Shown piece by piece: positions 50,707-60,347 of a stretch of DNA of 64,000 nucleotides. The DNA is from Prevotella sp. E2-28 (GTDB taxonomy: Bacteria > Bacteroidota > Bacteroidia > Bacteroidales > Bacteroidaceae). Within the stretch, counting starts at the first letter, position 1. Every line of letters begins with the position of its first letter. The position numbers and the translations under genes were made by a program. The stretch is taken from assembly GCF_022024055.1 (NCBI RefSeq), contig NZ_CP091788.1:186001-250000 (forward strand), written 5' to 3'. A model generated the notes under the pieces. It was not told where the DNA came from and ran no database searches. It saw nothing but the letters and a program-made list of their open reading frames with translations.

Positions 50707-53268
50707 TTATCTGATAATCATTTTACGAGTCTGTCCGTTCTGCTTCACCACATAGATACCTGGGCGCAACTGACCCTTCACGGCACGTCCGTTGAGGTCG
50801 TAGTAGTTTGAGGTCAGAGACTTGATGCTTGAGGTCTTTGGAGTGTCAATGGCGGTGATATAGTCAATGCCATAAGGATTTGATGGCAGTGACTCACCAT
50901 CCTCGTAGATAGCAGTAACGTAGAACAGGTCGCTGTTTTCTGCGTTAACGGGGCCGTAAGATGCGGCGTCTGCAGCCAGTGTTTCTACCTTCTCGTTGTT
51001 CTTGTAGATGTTATATCCCACAACGGTGCGTGGCTCTGCCTGGAAGGTAATGTCATCAATCATCATCATGAAGCTACCTGTGCCAGCCACCTTCTGCTGG
51101 GTGCCCTCATAATCTACATACTCCGTAGCCTTGCTGGTACGATGCAGGGCAAAATGCTTAGCACCTGCGGGCAGGTCGGCAGTGTACATCTCCCAAACCT
51201 TATCATTGATAACGAATTCCTCCTTAGCTACAGAATAGGTTGTGGGGTCAAGGTTGGCTGCATCCAGTGTATAAAGCACTTCGATAGTCTCCTTGAAGGT
51301 CATGTCAGTCTGATAGCCAGAAGCCTCAGTGCCACGATAGCCCTTTGCCCAGAATGAAATAGTCTGTGCGTTGCCATTGAGGATGGGTGATACCATGTAG
51401 TCGTCGTTATCAACCTCGTAGCCATTACCATCGCCATCACGCTGTGCGCTATAGAAGGCTGCGAAGTACTGATTGCCGGTATGAGGCAGGAAGCGTTCTC
51501 CGTTCAGGTTGACATCAGGACCAAGACCAGCCTTGTAAGGATCCATCACGATAAAGGCCTTGGGGGTGTTGGCATTGGGATAGTCAACGGTGCTGAACAG
51601 GTTGTTGGGCTTCTGAGTAAAGGCCTTGTCGCCATCTACCATCGTCCATGCGCCCAATCCGTCATAGCTGAATGCAGCATACTGCTCTGCACCCTCTACG
51701 AAATGTCCGTTGGGGTTCGTCCATGTGAGTTTCACGCTGGCATTACGGAACTGACCGTTCAGCTCTACTGTGGGCAGGATGACGTCGCTCAGTACGATGA
51801 TGGTGCCTACCTCTGTCTTGTTGTTACGCTGTTCCTCGTCGTCGGCATTTACCACTTCTGCATAGATGGTCATCGTACCAGCCTTCTTAGCTGTTACTGT
51901 GAAGGTCAGAGTCTGGCTCTGGCCCTGTTCCAGATTATTTACGGGTGTAACGTCATCATCGCGGTCAATGGTAGCTACGAGCTCATTGTCAGCATAGAAG
52001 TTTACAACATAGTTCTTTGCCAGCACTCTCTGCAGACCGATGTTCTTTACGCTGACGGTAACTTCCTTTGTATCGCCAATCTTCATCTGTGAGGGATAGC
52101 TCTTCAGCATGATGCGCTGATCGATGTTCTTGCGGGTAAAGCAACCATCTACATAGATACCTGTAATCTGCAAGCCACGATAGCCGTGATATATCAGGTT
52201 GCTATCGTCATCGAGATCAGCACCAATGGGCTGATACAACTCGCCAATCAGTGTGGCAGCACCTGTGTTCGTGTCGATTTCAAACACACCAGTGTCGCGA
52301 CCACCCAGTGAGGGAGCTAGTGTGGTGTTGGTGCCATCGGTAGCATTTGTGCTATTACCATTGTTGATGAAACCAATCCAGTAGAGCTTGTCAGTACGCA
52401 GGTCGAAAGTGGCCGACATATACTGATCCTGACTCTTGAAACCTACGTTGCCGATGGTGTTCAGACGTCCGTCGGTCTTGTCAATGCGATACACATTTCC
52501 GCTGGCATCGATGGCGTAGAGCTCACCCTTTGAATTCACGGCGATACACTTTGGTGCGCCATAGAGCAGACCCTCGCGTGAGATATTTGTTACCTTGAAG
52601 GTCTCCATGTCGAGTGTTCCAATCTTATAGGTGTTGCCATCGTAGAAGATGCCATACACTACGTCGTTGAATGGGTCGTAGGTCAGGTCGATAGGCTGCT
52701 GTGTCTTCATCTTACCAACATCCTGACGCTTCACGTTGATATACTTGCCAGTACCTTCTTCTACATCCCAGGTATATTTGCGAACCAGCACTTCGTATTC
52801 CTCGCTACCATACTCAATATCAATATTTCCTGAAGCATTAGCCTCGTGCATGAAGAAAGAGTAATAGGTATTGCCGCCTACATACACACCACTGGGGTAG
52901 CTGTAGAGCACGTGGTCACGGATGAGCCAGTCGAAATCGCTGATAACCTGTGTTTCACTTTTGATAGAAGCACCCTCGGTGATTGACCAGTGATCAACTT
53001 TTGTCTTCGATACATTAGCAATGTCGATTGACAGCAGACCGATGTTGGCAGCACCGGTAGACTGGGCCACGCCTTCGTCGTCAATCCATGCACCATTACC
53101 TACAGAGGTCTGGTGCCAGCCTAGTCCGCTGGTGCTTCCTGTGGGGTCTTTACCATAGGAGTAGGAGTTGACGAGTGAGCCGTTGATAATCACTGATTGC
53201 GCCAGTGATACGGCTGGCATTCCGAGCAGGGCAGCTATGGCACCTGCAAAGATTGTTTTCATTTTCAT
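50707..53268 (-). CDS. large secreted multidomain protein (propeller, CARDB, jelly-roll) with T9SS-like tail
   Basis: An 853-residue protein with a signal peptide (residues 1-23, ALLGMPAVSLAQ). Residues about 180-370 look like a beta-propeller (DPFNDVVYGIFYDGNTYKIG, IAVNSKGELYAIDASGNVYR, TFDLRTDKLYWIGFINNG). Next are a CARDB-type Ig domain (about 385-490: VTVSVKNIGLQRVLAKNYVV) and a choice-of-anchor-J-like jelly roll (about 530-745: GNQYFAAFYSAQRDGDGNGY, MMMIDDITFQAEPRTVVGYN). A repeat-encoded linker (PKTSSIKSLTSNY) leads to the tail YDLNGRAVKGQLRPGIYVVK ending KMIIR. An extracellular binding protein is likely. Spacing to its neighbours (10 and 5 nt) indicates one operon. Confidence 0.85.
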   Translation of the reverse strand: MKMKTIFAGAIAALLGMPAVSLAQSVIINGSLVNSYSYGKDPTGSTSGLGWHQTSVGNGAWIDDEGVAQSTGAANIGLLSIDIANVSKTKVDHWSITEGASIKSETQVISDFDWLIRDHVLYSYPSGVYVGGNTYYSFFMHEANASGNIDIEYGSEEYEVLVRKYTWDVEEGTGKYINVKRQDVGKMKTQQPIDLTYDPFNDVVYGIFYDGNTYKIGTLDMETFKVTNISREGLLYGAPKCIAVNSKGELYAIDASGNVYRIDKTDGRLNTIGNVGFKSQDQYMSATFDLRTDKLYWIGFINNGNSTNATDGTNTTLAPSLGGRDTGVFEIDTNTGAATLIGELYQPIGADLDDDSNLIYHGYRGLQITGIYVDGCFTRKNIDQRIMLKSYPSQMKIGDTKEVTVSVKNIGLQRVLAKNYVVNFYADNELVATIDRDDDVTPVNNLEQGQSQTLTFTVTAKKAGTMTIYAEVVNADDEEQRNNKTEVGTIIVLSDVILPTVELNGQFRNASVKLTWTNPNGHFVEGAEQYAAFSYDGLGAWTMVDGDKAFTQKPNNLFSTVDYPNANTPKAFIVMDPYKAGLGPDVNLNGERFLPHTGNQYFAAFYSAQRDGDGNGYEVDNDDYMVSPILNGNAQTISFWAKGYRGTEASGYQTDMTFKETIEVLYTLDAANLDPTTYSVAKEEFVINDKVWEMYTADLPAGAKHFALHRTSKATEYVDYEGTQQKVAGTGSFMMMIDDITFQAEPRTVVGYNIYKNNEKVETLAADAASYGPVNAENSDLFYVTAIYEDGESLPSNPYGIDYITAIDTPKTSSIKSLTSNYYDLNGRAVKGQLRPGIYVVKQNGQTRKMIIR
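50806..50840. repeat. heptanucleotide linker repeat (gene at 50707)
   Basis: Five degenerate 7-mers on the plus strand: GTTTGAG, GTCAGAG, ACTTGAT, GCTTGAG, GTCTTTG. It encodes the linker before YYDLNGR. Confidence 0.75.
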
Positions 53269-53278
53269 AATATGTTAT

Positions 53279-56200
53279 TTATTTTTTGTTATATTTCTTT
53301 CCGTTGATAATCACGATGCCCTTGGCCTTGGTGGTCTGACGTCCCTGTAGGTCGAAGCAGGTTGTGGTTTGGGGTTTGAGGTTAGAGGTTAGGGGTTTGA
53401 TTGCTGTCTGGATGTCGGTCATACGAATAGTATATTCATTGCCGTCGTTCACGTAAACGATTGTCTGTGTGTATTCATCCATGCCTTCCTTGGTGGCCGT
53501 AAGTGTGTACTGCAGGTCGCTACGGAAAATCTTGATGCTGAATTGTCCCTTTTCATCGCTGACGGTTTCATAGATTACATCCTTGTCAGTGGCTTTCAGT
53601 ACGATGCTCACGCCAGCGAGTGGCCATGTATCGTCATCGGCATAGACCACGGTGCCGGTGATAATCTTCGCATTGGTCTCGTCGCTCTCGGCCACGATAT
53701 TGAAAGTCTTTACATCACTCTTCGAAACCTGTTCGCCATAGGTTATCTCAAACCACGCCTCTACATTCTGTGCCTCGGCATGAGGAGTGAAGGCGTAGGC
53801 CAGTGTCTGTGTCTCGCCATAGGCCAGCGTGTATTTCTCAGAAACCTTCTCTTCGCCTGCCAGGAAGAATTTTACTGTTACCTCTTCGTTGTCAGCCCAT
53901 AGGTTCTTGACAACGGCCTTGGCTTCATATTCCCAGTTGATAATGGCTGAGTCGGGTAGTGTGGCATCCATCGTGACGATGTGATAGTCAGCTACAGGTT
54001 CAAAACCTTCAATGTTATCGATATCTACATTGGCAGCCTCGAAGCGCAGGAAATACTCACCGGCAGTGATGTTGCTGAGCTCGAAGGAAGTCCAATCCGT
54101 TGTGAGTTGCTCCGTATAGTCATTGGCAGGTGTCCATTCCTTGCGGTCGGTCGAGGTATAGACGGTCAGTTTCGAGTCGTTCACCTCGCTGGCACGTTTA
54201 GCCTTGAAGGTCATGGCTGCTCCTTCTGTCACCTTCAGTTTCTGAGTAATCAGATTGCTGGCTTTACCAGTATAGTCGTAGTGCTCAGCATAATAGTCTG
54301 TTGACGAATAGCTCTCGTGCGAGATGTTCCATTTCTCGTCGGCAGTCCATCCCTTCGGCCATGCCTGATCTTGGAAATCCACGAACAGAATCTTCGGGTC
54401 GCGGCTGTAGGCCGTCATCACCACTTTCACTTCTTTCTCCTCTCCAGTGATAATCAGCACGCCTTCTTTCTGTCCGAAAGGTTCTACAGGCATCGTCACC
54501 TTGATGCTGTCGCTCATCTCGGCAGCCAGTGTTACCTGTTGCTTGTTGGCAGTGATGGCACCCTCAGCCTGAATCTTTACGTTGAGGGTTCCCGTGCCTG
54601 TGTTCTTAATGATAAATGAGGTGAGGGCATCAGCAGTGATGGTGCCCAAATCATGAGCTGTACTGTCGGCCAATGTCTCGCCCTTGGCATCATAGACGGT
54701 CAGCATCGGTGCGTTACTGCTGATATGGAAGCCAGCCAGGTTGTCAATGGCCACATAGCGTCCTTCAAATTTCAGATAGATGTCGCCAGCAGGGATGTTT
54801 TTTAGCGTGTCGGTCACGAAGGCCGATGTCAGTTCAAATCGTCCTGCCTCTGTCCAGTCGCTCTTGTTCATTGAGTAAGAAACCACGAGTGTGGCGGCAC
54901 TGGTGGCATAAGCACGCTTGTCGTCAACGGTCATCACTTCACCCTCGTTCACTGTGAGGCGCTGGGTGATGATGGCTGTGGTGTCAGTCAGACTGGTCTG
55001 CTGCACATAGTGGTTGCCGCTCTGCGTGGTGATAGTCCATTTCTCACCGATAGTCCATGACTCTGGCAACGTGTTGCTTTCGAAGCTCTCGAAATAGATG
55101 CTGGGGTCTATCGAGGTACCTTTTACGGCAAAGGTAAAGGTTCCCAGTGCGTGTTCTATGGTCACGTTACCCTGCTTCACGCCGTAAGGCTCACTGACAG
55201 CCATGGTGATATCAACCGTTTTTTCACTACCTGCAGCTACATAGAACGAGTCCTCGGGAGTGGTAAAACCTTCTGGCAGGGTGATGCTGCTGACTTTCAG
55301 TGGCGCCGTTCCTTCATTCTTGATGGTGACGCTCTTGGTCATAGCCGTATTGCTCGTACCATATACTATCTCCTCGTTGCTCATGAGCTTGACACCGTTG
55401 GGGTCTAAGATGGCAAAGGTAGCATAGTAGGCCGTGATGTGCGCATTGACGGCGGTGTTGTTGCCTGCCTCATTCTTAACATAGGTATTGGTGAGGTTCT
55501 CTTTGGCATAGAACGCGAAGTAGCCGCCTTGTCCTGCGTCGGCTGTCACCGTAACGGGGATGACGATGCTGGAATCTACTTTCAGCGAGTCTGTTGCTGT
55601 GGCAGTACCAAGGATTGTTCCATTGCTATTTGTGATACTTACGCTGATTTCATCGGCGTTCAGCGTCACGTTTCCGCTGTTCTGCACCTTCACGTTAAAC
55701 AGCATCTCGTATTTGTTTTCCTTGTTGGCCGTAATCTCGTAGTCGCTAACGCGCTCCAGTGCCAGGGCTTTCAGCGCTTTCTTCTCTACGAATACGGGTG
55801 GGTTGTCGCCACCGCCACCATTACCGCCATCGCCATAGGTGAAGTCGTCGAGGTCTGTGTAAACCAAGTTAATAGCGATATATTTGCCTTCAGCATTCTC
55901 AACGGTATGCTCTACCCATGCTTTGCCGCCTTTCGTTGGTGTGGCGGAATAGAGCACGGTGTTCGTCACGTTACCATCGGCATCAGCCTCGTATATCTTA
56001 ACGGAACTGCTGTTCTTGGATTGGCTGGTTAAATTTGATTTTGCCCAGAACTTCACTGTTCCCGTTATTTGTTCAGGTATAAATACGTAGGCCGTATTTG
56101 TCTTACCATACGATGCTTCCAGATAGTAGTTACTCTCGTCATGTCCTTTCTTGGTGGCGTTGACGAGTCCGTAGTTTGTGGTACCTGCATAGGGATATAT

Positions 56201-56392
56201 CGTTCCGTTCACAATCTTCCACCCGTTGGAAAGACCATAGCCATAACTAAACGAACTGGTTAAGGCTGCGCCATTTGCGTCGGTGAGTGTCAGGTTTTCA
56301 AAGTCTTCTGCATGAGTATTGACAGCTCCTGCAAAGAGCATCAAGAGCAGAAGGGTTAAATTTGTAACGGAATGTTTGATTTTTGCGGTCAT
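53279..56392 (-). CDS. giant secreted protein with jelly-roll repeats and T9SS-like tail
   Basis: A 1037-residue protein with a signal peptide (residues 1-28, LMLFAGAVNTHA). It contains an N-terminal carbohydrate-module-like jelly roll (about 30-195: WKIVNGTIYPYAGTTNYGLV), CARDB/Ig-like domains (about 215-330 and 860-930), and two similar jelly-roll units of the choice-of-anchor-J type (about 430-560, SNTLPESWTIGEKWTITTQS; about 680-810, AWPKGWTADEKWNISHESYS). Each is preceded by a transglutaminase-like/Ig unit (KSVTIKNEGTAPLKVSSITL; TSFIIKNTGTGTLNVKIQAE). A carboxypeptidase-like domain (about 940-1005) and the tail CFDLQGRQTTKAKGIVIING follow. The linker IKPLTSNLKPQTTT is repeat-encoded. It is the first cargo gene behind the TPR/AraC regulator. 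Confidence 0.85.
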   Translation of the reverse strand: MTAKIKHSVTNLTLLLLMLFAGAVNTHAEDFENLTLTDANGAALTSSFSYGYGLSNGWKIVNGTIYPYAGTTNYGLVNATKKGHDESNYYLEASYGKTNTAYVFIPEQITGTVKFWAKSNLTSQSKNSSSVKIYEADADGNVTNTVLYSATPTKGGKAWVEHTVENAEGKYIAINLVYTDLDDFTYGDGGNGGGGDNPPVFVEKKALKALALERVSDYEITANKENKYEMLFNVKVQNSGNVTLNADEISVSITNSNGTILGTATATDSLKVDSSIVIPVTVTADAGQGGYFAFYAKENLTNTYVKNEAGNNTAVNAHITAYYATFAILDPNGVKLMSNEEIVYGTSNTAMTKSVTIKNEGTAPLKVSSITLPEGFTTPEDSFYVAAGSEKTVDITMAVSEPYGVKQGNVTIEHALGTFTFAVKGTSIDPSIYFESFESNTLPESWTIGEKWTITTQSGNHYVQQTSLTDTTAIITQRLTVNEGEVMTVDDKRAYATSAATLVVSYSMNKSDWTEAGRFELTSAFVTDTLKNIPAGDIYLKFEGRYVAIDNLAGFHISSNAPMLTVYDAKGETLADSTAHDLGTITADALTSFIIKNTGTGTLNVKIQAEGAITANKQQVTLAAEMSDSIKVTMPVEPFGQKEGVLIITGEEKEVKVVMTAYSRDPKILFVDFQDQAWPKGWTADEKWNISHESYSSTDYYAEHYDYTGKASNLITQKLKVTEGAAMTFKAKRASEVNDSKLTVYTSTDRKEWTPANDYTEQLTTDWTSFELSNITAGEYFLRFEAANVDIDNIEGFEPVADYHIVTMDATLPDSAIINWEYEAKAVVKNLWADNEEVTVKFFLAGEEKVSEKYTLAYGETQTLAYAFTPHAEAQNVEAWFEITYGEQVSKSDVKTFNIVAESDETNAKIITGTVVYADDDTWPLAGVSIVLKATDKDVIYETVSDEKGQFSIKIFRSDLQYTLTATKEGMDEYTQTIVYVNDGNEYTIRMTDIQTAIKPLTSNLKPQTTTCFDLQGRQTTKAKGIVIINGKKYNKK
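53361..53402. repeat. heptanucleotide linker repeat (gene at 53279)
   Basis: Six 7-mers on the plus strand: GTTGTGG, TTTGGGG, TTTGAGG, TTAGAGG, TTAGGGG, TTTGATT. It encodes the linker before CFDLQGR. Confidence 0.85.
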
Positions 56393-56421
56393 TTTCTTTC
56401 GATTTGTTGTTTAAACGCGTG

Positions 56422-56429
56422 CAAAAATA
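56422..56429 (-). promoter_or_regulatory. -7 box TATTTTTG before the giant secreted protein gene
   Basis: The box is about 30 nt before the ATG at 56392. No -33 TTTG lies at the usual distance, consistent with dependence on an activator such as the adjacent TPR/AraC protein. Confidence 0.5.
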
Positions 56430-56517
56430 CTAAATTAGTTTTATAAAACGGTAGAGATAACTCTGCGTGCTCGTTCATATTTACAAATTTGAACGAAAAA
56501 GCACCATTTCATCGGTG

Positions 56518-57993
56518 TTACGACTCCTTGGAGAGGGCCATGCGCAGGTATTCCGAAGGTGTAAGACCAACCTCACGCTTAAAGGCGTTGATAAAGGCGG
56601 TACGCGATTTGAAGCCTACGCTGGTAGCTATTCCCTCAATGGTCATATTGCCAAATTTGTCGCTTTCATCGCTCATCCTTCTGCAGGCCTCTTTGATGCG
56701 GAAGCTTGAAAGCACATTGCTGAAAGCCTGTCCGTAGCGCTCGTTGATAACCTGCGATACGTAGGTGGTGTTTGATTCGGCCTGCTTGGCCAGTTTAGCT
56801 AGTGTGAATTCTGGCTGACAGATGTTTTCTGGGTTGCTCAGGATGTCCTGAATACGGAAAATCAGCGTGTCTTTCTGTTCGTCGCTCAGGTTACTGCGAC
56901 TGTACTTGTTTTCCACAACCTCTTTGCGGAGGGCTTGCTCCTCGCGTTCCATCTCCAGCATTTGTCTGTTTTTCTCATATAGACTGCGGTTACGATTGCT
57001 TAGTTGGCGATTCTTCTGCCATAGCAGGAAGGCAAAGACAATGACGATGAGTAGGGCCAGCCCTATGGCTATGATGATGATGATTTGCATAGCCTGGCGG
57101 TCGGTCAGTTCCTTAGCCTGGGCAGCAATCAGTAGGTAACCTATGTTGGTGGCTTGGTCATTGATGTTATTATCGCTGGCTAGTTGCAGCGCTTTTTTCA
57201 GGTATTCTATCTCGTTGGCATGATCCTGCTCCAAGCGGTAGGTATAGGCAATGTTCATGTAGGTAGCCACTGAGTCGCGCTTGGGCTCCCATGGGGTGCT
57301 GATGGCCGACAGCTGCTCCATGAAATAGCTGCGTGCCGTCTCAAACTGCTTCTGTTGCAGGCTTTCCAGTCCTTTGTATTGCAGGCGGACGTATTGCAAG
57401 TCGGGCGTGTCCTCAGGAATCTCTGTGGAAAAGAGGATGCCAAACTTGTCCAGTGGTAATTCGTAATTCAGGCTCGACAGGTTGAAGAACGCCGTTACCA
57501 TCAGTTCCCAGTTCTTGGCCTCTACGGCCTTTTCAATACACTGCTCGAAGATGTCCTGCGCCTGATTTGTCAGCGTTTCTGATTGTGAGTCATTGCTTGA
57601 GTCATTAATCAGGTCGCCCAGATTCACCATGATGATAGGCATGAAATCATCGTCGTGAATGCTGTCGCACAACTGGTAGGCTCGCATTAGGTGCTCGTGA
57701 GCCTGTATGTAGTCAAAGTAGAAGTATTTATAGACGCAAGCGCTGTTGTTGAGCGCACGCACACGCCATTTCGCTTCCTCTAGCGTGCCTTCCTGCTGCC
57801 TGTCTGCAATGATGCTGAAGCATTCCAGTGCCTGTCCGGCTTGTCGCTTCTCAAAGAAAATGCGTCCGCGCTCCATCAGTGCCTCTGATGAGAGCTCGGC
57901 TAGTTTTTCGCTGCTGGCTGCATTTTCCTGTGGTGCTGCCGAGCAGATGGAAACTAATAAAAAGAGAATATATGTAGTAAAAATTCGCTTCAT
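56518..57993 (-). CDS. membrane-anchored TPR regulator with AraC DNA-binding domain
   Basis: A 491-residue protein; the start MKRIFTTYILFLLVSI gives a signal peptide, while the longer frame begins upstream of the promoter. Residues about 40-290 are TPR helices (ALMERGRIFFEKRQAGQALE, LNNSACVYKYFYFDYIQAHE). One membrane segment is at about 299-324, and a short coiled coil follows (SNRNRSLYEKNRQMLEMERE). The C-terminal AraC-type double helix-turn-helix is at about 390-491 (FTLAKLAKQAESNTTYVSQV, then IEGIATSVGFKSRTAFINAF and GLTPSEYLRMAL). It is thus a one-protein signal path from periplasm to DNA. It heads the three secreted-protein genes and is divergent from the S8 protease. Confidence 0.9.
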   Translation of the reverse strand: MKRIFTTYILFLLVSICSAAPQENAASSEKLAELSSEALMERGRIFFEKRQAGQALECFSIIADRQQEGTLEEAKWRVRALNNSACVYKYFYFDYIQAHEHLMRAYQLCDSIHDDDFMPIIMVNLGDLINDSSNDSQSETLTNQAQDIFEQCIEKAVEAKNWELMVTAFFNLSSLNYELPLDKFGILFSTEIPEDTPDLQYVRLQYKGLESLQQKQFETARSYFMEQLSAISTPWEPKRDSVATYMNIAYTYRLEQDHANEIEYLKKALQLASDNNINDQATNIGYLLIAAQAKELTDRQAMQIIIIIAIGLALLIVIVFAFLLWQKNRQLSNRNRSLYEKNRQMLEMEREEQALRKEVVENKYSRSNLSDEQKDTLIFRIQDILSNPENICQPEFTLAKLAKQAESNTTYVSQVINERYGQAFSNVLSSFRIKEACRRMSDESDKFGNMTIEGIATSVGFKSRTAFINAFKREVGLTPSEYLRMALSKES

Positions 57994-58013
57994 GTAGTTT
58001 TTCTTCAGCGTTG

Positions 58014-58104
58014 CAAAGATACTAAAATTTGGCTCAATCAGCTGATTTCCACAACTATTTAACACAAATTAAGTGGGAAATATGGAAAACTATTACTAAA
58101 TTTG
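58014..58104. promoter_or_regulatory. divergent -7 boxes for the regulator and the S8 protease
   Basis: Minus strand TATCTTTG (58014-58021) serves the regulator gene with a leader of about 15 nt. Plus strand TAAATTTG (58097-58104) serves the protease, 23 nt before its GTG. Neither has a clear -33 TTTG. Confidence 0.5.
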
Positions 58105-58127
58105 CAGCCACTTTTAAATATAATACG

Positions 58128-60347
58128 GTGGAAAGAAAGAAATTACTCTCTGTGTTCCTCATGACGCTGTTAGCAGTGACGATGTCATCACAATCGCTAA
58201 CGGCACTAGGAAAATTATCTCCCTATCTCTCTGGAATGCTTTCTCTGGAGCAGAATGGTCGTCGTGCAGCTGCTGCCGATGCGCGTGTCATGGTGTTAAC
58301 GAAGCTTGTTGCTGATGCCGATGAGGTGCTGCTGGCTGCCAAGTATGGCTTTACTGTTGAAGCCCGCTTTGGTGAAGTGCTCATCATCAGTATCGATATC
58401 CAGCAGATTGCCGCTCTTGCAGCCGATAATCAGGTGGTCAGGGTTGAGGCCGAGCGCCCTGCACATAAATATCTTGACGTGATGCCGTCTCAGATACGTG
58501 CGGATAAGGTAAGGGATAATCTGGATAATACGCTGCCACAGGCCTTTACGGGCAAGGATGTCGTAGTAGGCATCGTTGATGGTGGTTTTGACTATATCAA
58601 TCCTTTCTTTCGTGATGCAGCAGGAAAGACCCGTATCAAGTGGGCTATCGACTATCTGAAGACGCCTGCACAGAAATACGCCACTGTTGACGAGCTGACC
58701 ACCGTGAAATGCAGCAGCGATGCTAAGACCGAATGGCATGGTACTCACGTGGCAGGTATTGCCGCAGGCAGCTTGGTGCATAGCACGTGGGACGTGCCTT
58801 ATCAGGGCATTGCCTCTGAAGCCGATATCGTAGAGGCTGCCATCAATCTGGCAGGCAACAATCCTATCCTGAATCCCTCGAACCCCACGTCGGCTCCCAT
58901 GCTCTTGGCTATGAAAGAGATGTTCGACTATGCCGAGGCTGAGCAAAAGCCCTGCGTCATCAACTTCAGCGCAGGTATCTCGCAGACCTTTGCCCATAAC
59001 CGCCAGCTGGAGGAAGAAGCCCTTCGCTCGTTGGTCGTGAATAAGCCTGGCCGTGCCATCGTGGTGGCAGCAGGTAATCAGGGTCTTTACAAGTATCTCA
59101 TGCATAAGCCCGATACCATGATGCAGGCAGGTGCAGGTGTGCGTTTCCATCGTGAAGATGGCTTTGGTGCTTATCTTGGCGTGGAACTGGTGGTGAAGGC
59201 TAATCAGGTCATAACGGTTAACTACGAAGATAGCCTGTATTCTAAAATTTACGGCACCATCACGCTGCTCCCCTCGGAACTGGAGAATGCCACGAACGGC
59301 ACGTTGGAAAAGAAGATTGGCAGTGGTGTCTATCTGCGACGCCTCACGGCAACGCTCAGTGAGAAAACAGCCGACGGCTCGTATGTCATCTTCCTGGCAG
59401 ATAATTACAGTAACTATCCCGAGACCGACCGTATTCTGCTCACCGTTGAGGGTGCTGGCGAGGCATGGATTTATGCTGATACCAGTTGCGCACCCCTTGA
59501 GGATGTGGCTTCCGAACCCAACCACTCGCTCACCGTCGAGGGTTATAACATGGGTTGGCCCGCCTCTGTCGATGAGATGATTACGGTGGGTAATATCGGA
59601 CGCCGCTTCAAGTTGAAAGGCTCGTGGGGCAACTCTATTGACTGGAGTCCATACGAGTTGGGTAAGGGCGTGGGCTATCGTGCCCTCTCTTCTGCCTGCG
59701 GACCTACGCTCGATGGCCGCGTAAAGCCCGATGTCTGTGCCCCTGGCGTCAATATCGTGTCGGCCTATAATAACTTTGTGAACGAGAGTTACGAGCAGTA
59801 TCTGGTCGATGAGACCATCGCCATGCTCGATACGGAGTATGAGCCCGAGAATGGCGGCTATTTTGCCCTCCTTTCACAGACGGGCACCTCCATGTCGGCA
59901 CCTGCCGTAACGGGCACTATCGCCCTGTGGATGCAGGCCGACCCCACGCTGACCGTTGAGGGTATCAAGGATCTGATTGCGGCCACGTCGCGCCGTCCGG
60001 ATACCGACCTGTTCTATCCAAATAATGAGTATGGTCATGGCGAGATTGATGCCTACCTTGGCCTCTGCTATATCTTGGGTATCAATAAGATTCAGGGCGT
60101 CAGCATGGCGCAGCCTCAGAAGGCCGCCTTCCGCCTCAGTGGCCGCACCCTCACCGCGCAGTATGTGGCGACTCAGTCGCAACCTACAGAACAGCCAGAG
60201 CTGCGCATTTACAGCACCGATGGCCGCCTGCTGCTCACGGAACAGGGCACCAGCATCAATCTCTCTACCCTTCCTCACGGCGTCTATGCCGTTCAGCTGA
60301 ATACAGGCAACAAAGCCACCACAGGCTCCACCCTCATCCGACTTTAA
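58128..60347 (+). CDS. secreted S8 (subtilisin-like) protease with T9SS tail
   Basis: A 739-residue protease. I choose the GTG at 58128 because it follows the -7 box and starts a good signal peptide (ERKKLLSVFLMTLLAVTMSS); codons upstream overlap the promoter. After a pro-region the S8 domain shows catalytic Asp in VVVGIVDGGFDYINP, His in TEWHGTHVAGIAAGS and Ser in SQTGTSMSAPAVTGTIALWM. A large insert between His and Ser (about 300-460) resembles those of other Bacteroidetes S8 proteins. The C-terminus (LRIYSTDGRLLLTEQ, then LPHGVYAVQL and STLIRL) is a T9SS-type sorting tail. It is divergent from the TPR/AraC regulator, which may control it. Confidence 0.9.
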   Translation: MERKKLLSVFLMTLLAVTMSSQSLTALGKLSPYLSGMLSLEQNGRRAAAADARVMVLTKLVADADEVLLAAKYGFTVEARFGEVLIISIDIQQIAALAADNQVVRVEAERPAHKYLDVMPSQIRADKVRDNLDNTLPQAFTGKDVVVGIVDGGFDYINPFFRDAAGKTRIKWAIDYLKTPAQKYATVDELTTVKCSSDAKTEWHGTHVAGIAAGSLVHSTWDVPYQGIASEADIVEAAINLAGNNPILNPSNPTSAPMLLAMKEMFDYAEAEQKPCVINFSAGISQTFAHNRQLEEEALRSLVVNKPGRAIVVAAGNQGLYKYLMHKPDTMMQAGAGVRFHREDGFGAYLGVELVVKANQVITVNYEDSLYSKIYGTITLLPSELENATNGTLEKKIGSGVYLRRLTATLSEKTADGSYVIFLADNYSNYPETDRILLTVEGAGEAWIYADTSCAPLEDVASEPNHSLTVEGYNMGWPASVDEMITVGNIGRRFKLKGSWGNSIDWSPYELGKGVGYRALSSACGPTLDGRVKPDVCAPGVNIVSAYNNFVNESYEQYLVDETIAMLDTEYEPENGGYFALLSQTGTSMSAPAVTGTIALWMQADPTLTVEGIKDLIAATSRRPDTDLFYPNNEYGHGEIDAYLGLCYILGINKIQGVSMAQPQKAAFRLSGRTLTAQYVATQSQPTEQPELRIYSTDGRLLLTEQGTSINLSTLPHGVYAVQLNTGNKATTGSTLIRL

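Noticed and set aside
58296..59525. 409-codon open frame antisense to the S8 protease
   Set aside because: It overlaps the catalytic domain of a well-supported protease and has no promoter or known domain.
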